Shown piece after piece: positions 61,066 to 64,000 of a stretch of DNA of 64,000 bases. Both the position numbers and the translations under genes were made by a program. Every line of letters begins with the position of its first letter. The stretch's first letter is position 1. Source of the DNA: UBA1447 sp964612185 (GTDB taxonomy: Bacteria > Bacillota > Clostridia > Oscillospirales > Acutalibacteraceae). Location of the stretch: contig CAZTCR010000002.1 in the NCBI GenBank assembly GCA_964612185.1, positions 103,631 through 167,630 of the forward strand, in the 5' to 3' direction. Below the pieces are notes generated by a model, which saw only the letters and a program-made list of their open reading frames with translations, was not told where the DNA came from and ran no database searches.

Positions 61066-62460
61066 ATGAACAGAATTGAAATTAGCAACATATATAAAAC
61101 GCCCCAAGAATTCAGCGGTAAGAGTATTACCCTTTGCGGTTGGGTAAAAACGATCAGAGACTCTAAGTCTATCGGCTTTATGGAGATAAACGACGGCAGC
61201 AGTTTTAAGGGCATCCAGGTTGTATTTGAAGAGGTAAAAGTTGAAAACTTCAAGGATGTCGCAAAGCAAAATGTCGGCGCAGCCGTACGCGTAACAGGTG
61301 TGCTTTTACTGACACCCCAAGCTGGGCAGCCGTTTGAGATAAACGCAACAAAAATCGATATCGAAGGTGCTTCAACGCCCGAGTATCCTTTACAAAAAAA
61401 GCGTCACACACTCGAATATTTGCGCACCATCAGCCATTTGCGTCCGCGCACCAACACCTACAGCGCTGCATTCAAGGTTCGCTCGGTGGCCGCGTATGCC
61501 ATACACAGTTTTTTTATGGACAATGGTTTTGTTTACGCCCATACGCCACTGATTTCGGCAAACGACTGCGAGGGTGCGGGTGAAATGTTCAAAGTGACAA
61601 CACTTGATTTGGTACAAACTCCGCTGAATGAAAACGGTACAGTGGACTATACGCAGGACTTTTTCGGCAAGCCGTCCTATTTGACCGTATCCGGACAGTT
61701 GCAGGCGGAAGCGATGGCACTTGCTTTCGGCAAGGTGTACACTTTTGGTCCGACTTTCCGGGCGGAAAAATCCTATACCCAGCGCCATGCCGCGGAATTC
61801 TGGATGATTGAGCCGGAAATCGCGTTTGCCGATTTAACCGACGATATGGCCTTGGCAGAGGAAATGATCAAATATGTTCTGCGGGCAGTGCTGGCAAAAT
61901 GCCCCGATGAACTCGAATTTTTGAACAAATTTTACGACAACGGCTTAATTGAGCGGCTAAGTACGGTTGCGGGCTCGTCTTTTGCCCATGTAACTTATAC
62001 AAAAGCGGTTGAAATGCTTCAGGATTACAACGAAGAGTTCGAATACAAAGTTTCCTGGGGTTGCGATTTGCAGACCGAACATGAACGCTGCCTGACGGAA
62101 CGCATTTTCAAATGCCCGGTTTTTGTTACCGATTATCCCAAAGAAATCAAGGCGTTTTATATGCGGTTAAATGATGACGGCAAAACAGTGGCGGCAATGG
62201 ATCTACTGGTTATGGGTATCGGCGAGATTATCGGCGGCAGCCAGCGTGAGGAACGCCTGGATATCTTAACCCGCAGAATTGAAGAATCAGGGTTGCACAG
62301 CGAGGATTACGGGTGGTATCTTGACCTGCGCCGGTTCGGCGGAACAAAGCACTGCGGGTTTGGACTTGGTTTTGAACGGCTGATTATGTACATGACCGGT
62401 ATATCCAATATAAGGGATGTTATTCCTTTTCCCCGGACCACAGGGTCTGCTGATTTTTAG
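61066..62460 (+). CDS. asnS: Asparagine--tRNA ligase
   Basis: Class IIb aminoacyl-tRNA synthetase of 464 residues, cytoplasmic. An N-terminal OB-fold (about 16-105, ITLCGWVKTIRDSKSIGFMEIN) precedes the catalytic core. Class II motif 2 is TFGPTFRAEKSYTQRHAAEFWMIEPE (motif split FRAEKS and RHAAEF), and motif 3 is GFGLGFERLIMYMTG near the end. The Asn-specific pattern is consistent with AsnRS rather than AspRS, since no large insertion domain follows. GGAGGAAA precedes the ATG. It has its own promoter and is followed by a terminator. Confidence 0.95.
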   Translation: MNRIEISNIYKTPQEFSGKSITLCGWVKTIRDSKSIGFMEINDGSSFKGIQVVFEEVKVENFKDVAKQNVGAAVRVTGVLLLTPQAGQPFEINATKIDIEGASTPEYPLQKKRHTLEYLRTISHLRPRTNTYSAAFKVRSVAAYAIHSFFMDNGFVYAHTPLISANDCEGAGEMFKVTTLDLVQTPLNENGTVDYTQDFFGKPSYLTVSGQLQAEAMALAFGKVYTFGPTFRAEKSYTQRHAAEFWMIEPEIAFADLTDDMALAEEMIKYVLRAVLAKCPDELEFLNKFYDNGLIERLSTVAGSSFAHVTYTKAVEMLQDYNEEFEYKVSWGCDLQTEHERCLTERIFKCPVFVTDYPKEIKAFYMRLNDDGKTVAAMDLLVMGIGEIIGGSQREERLDILTRRIEESGLHSEDYGWYLDLRRFGGTKHCGFGLGFERLIMYMTGISNIRDVIPFPRTTGSADF

Positions 62461-62484
62461 TTTCATTCTGTTCTATATAGCATA

Positions 62485-62519
62485 CCGCCTCAAAATAACT
62501 TGACGGGGCGGAATTTTTT
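62485..62519 (+). terminator. Terminator of asnS
   Basis: CCGCCTC (62485-62491) pairs with GGGGCGG (62505-62511), one G-U pair, 13-base loop, then AATTTTTT. Confidence 0.7.
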
Positions 62520-62548
62520 GTCGCCTTTGCAAGAATATAAAATATAAC

Positions 62549-62577
62549 TTGCAAAAATATACTAATTATAGTAAAAT
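62549..62577 (+). promoter_or_regulatory. Promoter of the aminotransferase gene
   Basis: TTGCAA (62549-62554), 17 bases, TAAAAT (62572-62577). It lies within what would be the N-terminus of a longer frame, which supports the GTG start at 62615. Confidence 0.6.
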
Positions 62578-62614
62578 TTACGACAATACCCAAACAATAT
62601 GGAGGACAATATCT

Positions 62615-63886
62615 GTGAAATTTCAAGAGATGACAAAAGAACAACTTCAGGCGGCTCGGATGGAGTTGTCACAAGATTATGAAAATGTCAAGGCGAAAGG
62701 GCTGAAACTGGATATGTCCCGGGGCAAACCGGGTGCCGACCAACTGAATATATCAATGCCCATCCTCAACGAGGTTAATTCTGACAGCAGTATGAAAGCA
62801 TCCGACGGCACGGATTGCCGCAACTACGGGCTCCTTGACGGGATACCGGAATTTAAAGCGCTTTATGCCGAACTGCTTGATGTCAGCCCGGACAACATTG
62901 TTGTCTTCGGCAACTCCAGCCTTTGCATTATGTACGATTATATCTCCCAATGCATGACACACGGCGCCGGCTCCACCCCCTGGATGCTGCAAGGCAAGGT
63001 GAGGTTCGCCTGCCCTGTACCGGGGTATGACAGGCATTTTTCAATACTGGAGTATTTCGGTATTGAAATGATCAATGTGCCCATGCTGGCCGACGGACCG
63101 GATATGGAAATACTCGAGGAGTTGGTAAAAGACAGCTCTGTTAAGGGCTTTTTTTGCGTACCGAAGTATTCGAATCCGGAGGGCAAAACCTTTTCGGACG
63201 AAGTAGTTCGCCGAATCGCTGCCTTAAAACCTGCCGCGCCCGATTTTAGAATTATTTGGGACAACGCATACAGCGAGCATGATTTGTATGATGAAGGCGA
63301 CAAACTCTTGAATATTTTTGCCGAGTGTGAAAAGCAAGGCAGTGAAGATATGATAATTGAAGTTGCATCAACTTCAAAAATCAGTTTTCCCGGTGCAGGT
63401 GTTTCTATCCTCGCGGCTTCAAAAAATAATATCACCGCGGTGAAGAAACGCATGTTCGTGCAAACAATCGGATACGACAAACTCAATCAACTGCGCCATG
63501 CGAACTACCTGAAGAACGCGAAGGGTGTAAAACAGCATATGCAGCGGTTGGCGAAGGTGCTTGCGCCTAAATTCCAAGCGGTACTTGACGCGTTGGAAAA
63601 AGAACTCGGCGGAACGGGGATTGCACAATGGAACAATCCAAACGGCGGATACTTCATCAGCCTTGATGTCATGGAAGGCTGCGCGAAGCGTACTGTTGAA
63701 CTTTGCAAACAGGCGGGCGTGATTTTAACACCGGCCGGGGCGACATATCCATATGGTAAAGATCCGAGTGACCGGAACATCCGTATTGCACCGACTTTCC
63801 CGCCGGTGGATGAGTTGAAAGCGGCGGTTGATCTGCTTTGTCTTTCGCTGAAACTTGCTGCAATCGAGAAATTGTTGGCAGTATAA
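62615..63886 (+). CDS. PLP-dependent aminotransferase, aspartate-aminotransferase-like (PF12897 type)
   Basis: A fold-type I enzyme of 423 residues resembling the MocR-like aspartate aminotransferase group. Visible motifs are LDMSRGKPGADQL at the N-terminus, the NYG segment that follows it, FCVPKYSNPEGKTFS with the conserved Asn, IIWDNAYSEHDL with Asp and Tyr, the PLP lysine in STSKISFPGAG, and the C-terminal substrate Arg in RNIRIAPTFPP. The start is GTG at 62615, nine bases after GGAGG; the earlier in-frame ATG at 62549 overlaps the promoter. Monocistronic, with a terminator behind it. The natural amino donor is probably aspartate, by family. Confidence 0.87.
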   Translation: MKFQEMTKEQLQAARMELSQDYENVKAKGLKLDMSRGKPGADQLNISMPILNEVNSDSSMKASDGTDCRNYGLLDGIPEFKALYAELLDVSPDNIVVFGNSSLCIMYDYISQCMTHGAGSTPWMLQGKVRFACPVPGYDRHFSILEYFGIEMINVPMLADGPDMEILEELVKDSSVKGFFCVPKYSNPEGKTFSDEVVRRIAALKPAAPDFRIIWDNAYSEHDLYDEGDKLLNIFAECEKQGSEDMIIEVASTSKISFPGAGVSILAASKNNITAVKKRMFVQTIGYDKLNQLRHANYLKNAKGVKQHMQRLAKVLAPKFQAVLDALEKELGGTGIAQWNNPNGGYFISLDVMEGCAKRTVELCKQAGVILTPAGATYPYGKDPSDRNIRIAPTFPPVDELKAAVDLLCLSLKLAAIEKLLAV

Positions 63887-63918
63887 TTTGTAAGAAATTG
63901 AATATGCAGCAACATAAT

Positions 63919-63957
63919 ACGCCGGTGATTGGTTTCATCGGCGTATTTGTTTGGTAT
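63919..63957 (+). terminator. Terminator of the aminotransferase gene
   Basis: AATACGCCGGTGA pairs with TCATCGGCGTATT (one mismatch pair as G-T), 6-base loop, then TGTTT, a rather short T-run. Confidence 0.7.
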
Positions 63958-63968
63958 TAACCAATAAA

Positions 63969-63987
63969 CCCCCGGCTATGCCGGGGG
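63969..63987. repeat. GC palindrome at the window edge
   Basis: CCCCCGGC-TAT-GCCGGGGG, perfect 8-base arms with a 3-base loop. On the minus strand it is followed by TTTATT, so it may end a gene beyond the edge, or it may be the end hairpin of an IS200/IS605-type element. Confidence 0.55.
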
Positions 63988-64000
63988 AGTGAGAGCGCTT

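Overview
The window looks like the chromosome of an anaerobic, low-to-mid GC Bacillota, most likely a clostridial lineage of the Oscillospiraceae/Ruminococcaceae type. Supporting signs are strong Shine-Dalgarno boxes, many TTGACA-17-TATAAT-like promoters, an A-type RNase P RNA, a glycyl radical enzyme with its activase, a rubredoxin-type flavoprotein, a fused recD2-comF-mreB neighbourhood and several carbohydrate enzymes. Taxonomy is inference. No phage, CRISPR array, rRNA or complete insertion sequence is visible.

Layout. 1-708: 5' part of a patatin-like lipase on the minus strand, cut by the window edge. 827-11777: a ten-gene plus-strand operon (galactokinase, two M42 aminopeptidases, GNAT, methionine gamma-lyase-like PLP enzyme, DUF2461, phosphohexomutase, Gfo/Idh/MocA oxidoreductase, DMT transporter, secreted metallophosphoesterase) with promoter, candidate operator and terminator. 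Then tRNA-Pro(GGG) on the minus strand, potABCD for polyamine uptake, and two tRNA-Leu genes followed by odd copies of the tRNA 3' end. 16.6-31.3 kb: mostly monocistronic genes, namely a GH99/71-like exported protein, catalase, a B12-binding radical SAM protein, alanine racemase, an ADP-ribosylglycohydrolase divergent from a DUF4838 exported protein, LemA, a DUF2207 membrane protein broken by an in-frame TAG, and a GH13 alpha-glucosidase. A Fic protein follows on the minus strand.

32.2-43.4 kb is an eight-gene minus-strand operon. It starts from a consensus promoter with an overlapping palindrome and encodes a DeoR regulator, a SorE-like sugar-phosphate dehydrogenase, the E2, E3 and fused E1 components of a 2-oxoacid dehydrogenase complex, a GH95 fucosidase, a HAD phosphatase and an amidohydrolase. 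43.4-54.3 kb is a second eight-gene minus-strand run: LCP protein, flavin reductase-rubredoxin fusion, glycyl radical activase, glycyl radical enzyme, FGGY sugar kinase, GH51, GH4 and an aminotransferase, ending at a terminator. The glycyl radical enzyme has a dehydratase-type Cys-x-Glu active site and an atypical glycyl loop, and it sits among sugar genes. I rank this the best candidate for an undescribed catabolic system.

54.3-64.0 kb is housekeeping: rnpB, recD2, comF, an mreB paralogue, glycerophosphodiester phosphodiesterase, thyA-folA, asnS and an aspartate-aminotransferase-like enzyme. A palindrome at the right edge may belong to an element outside the window.
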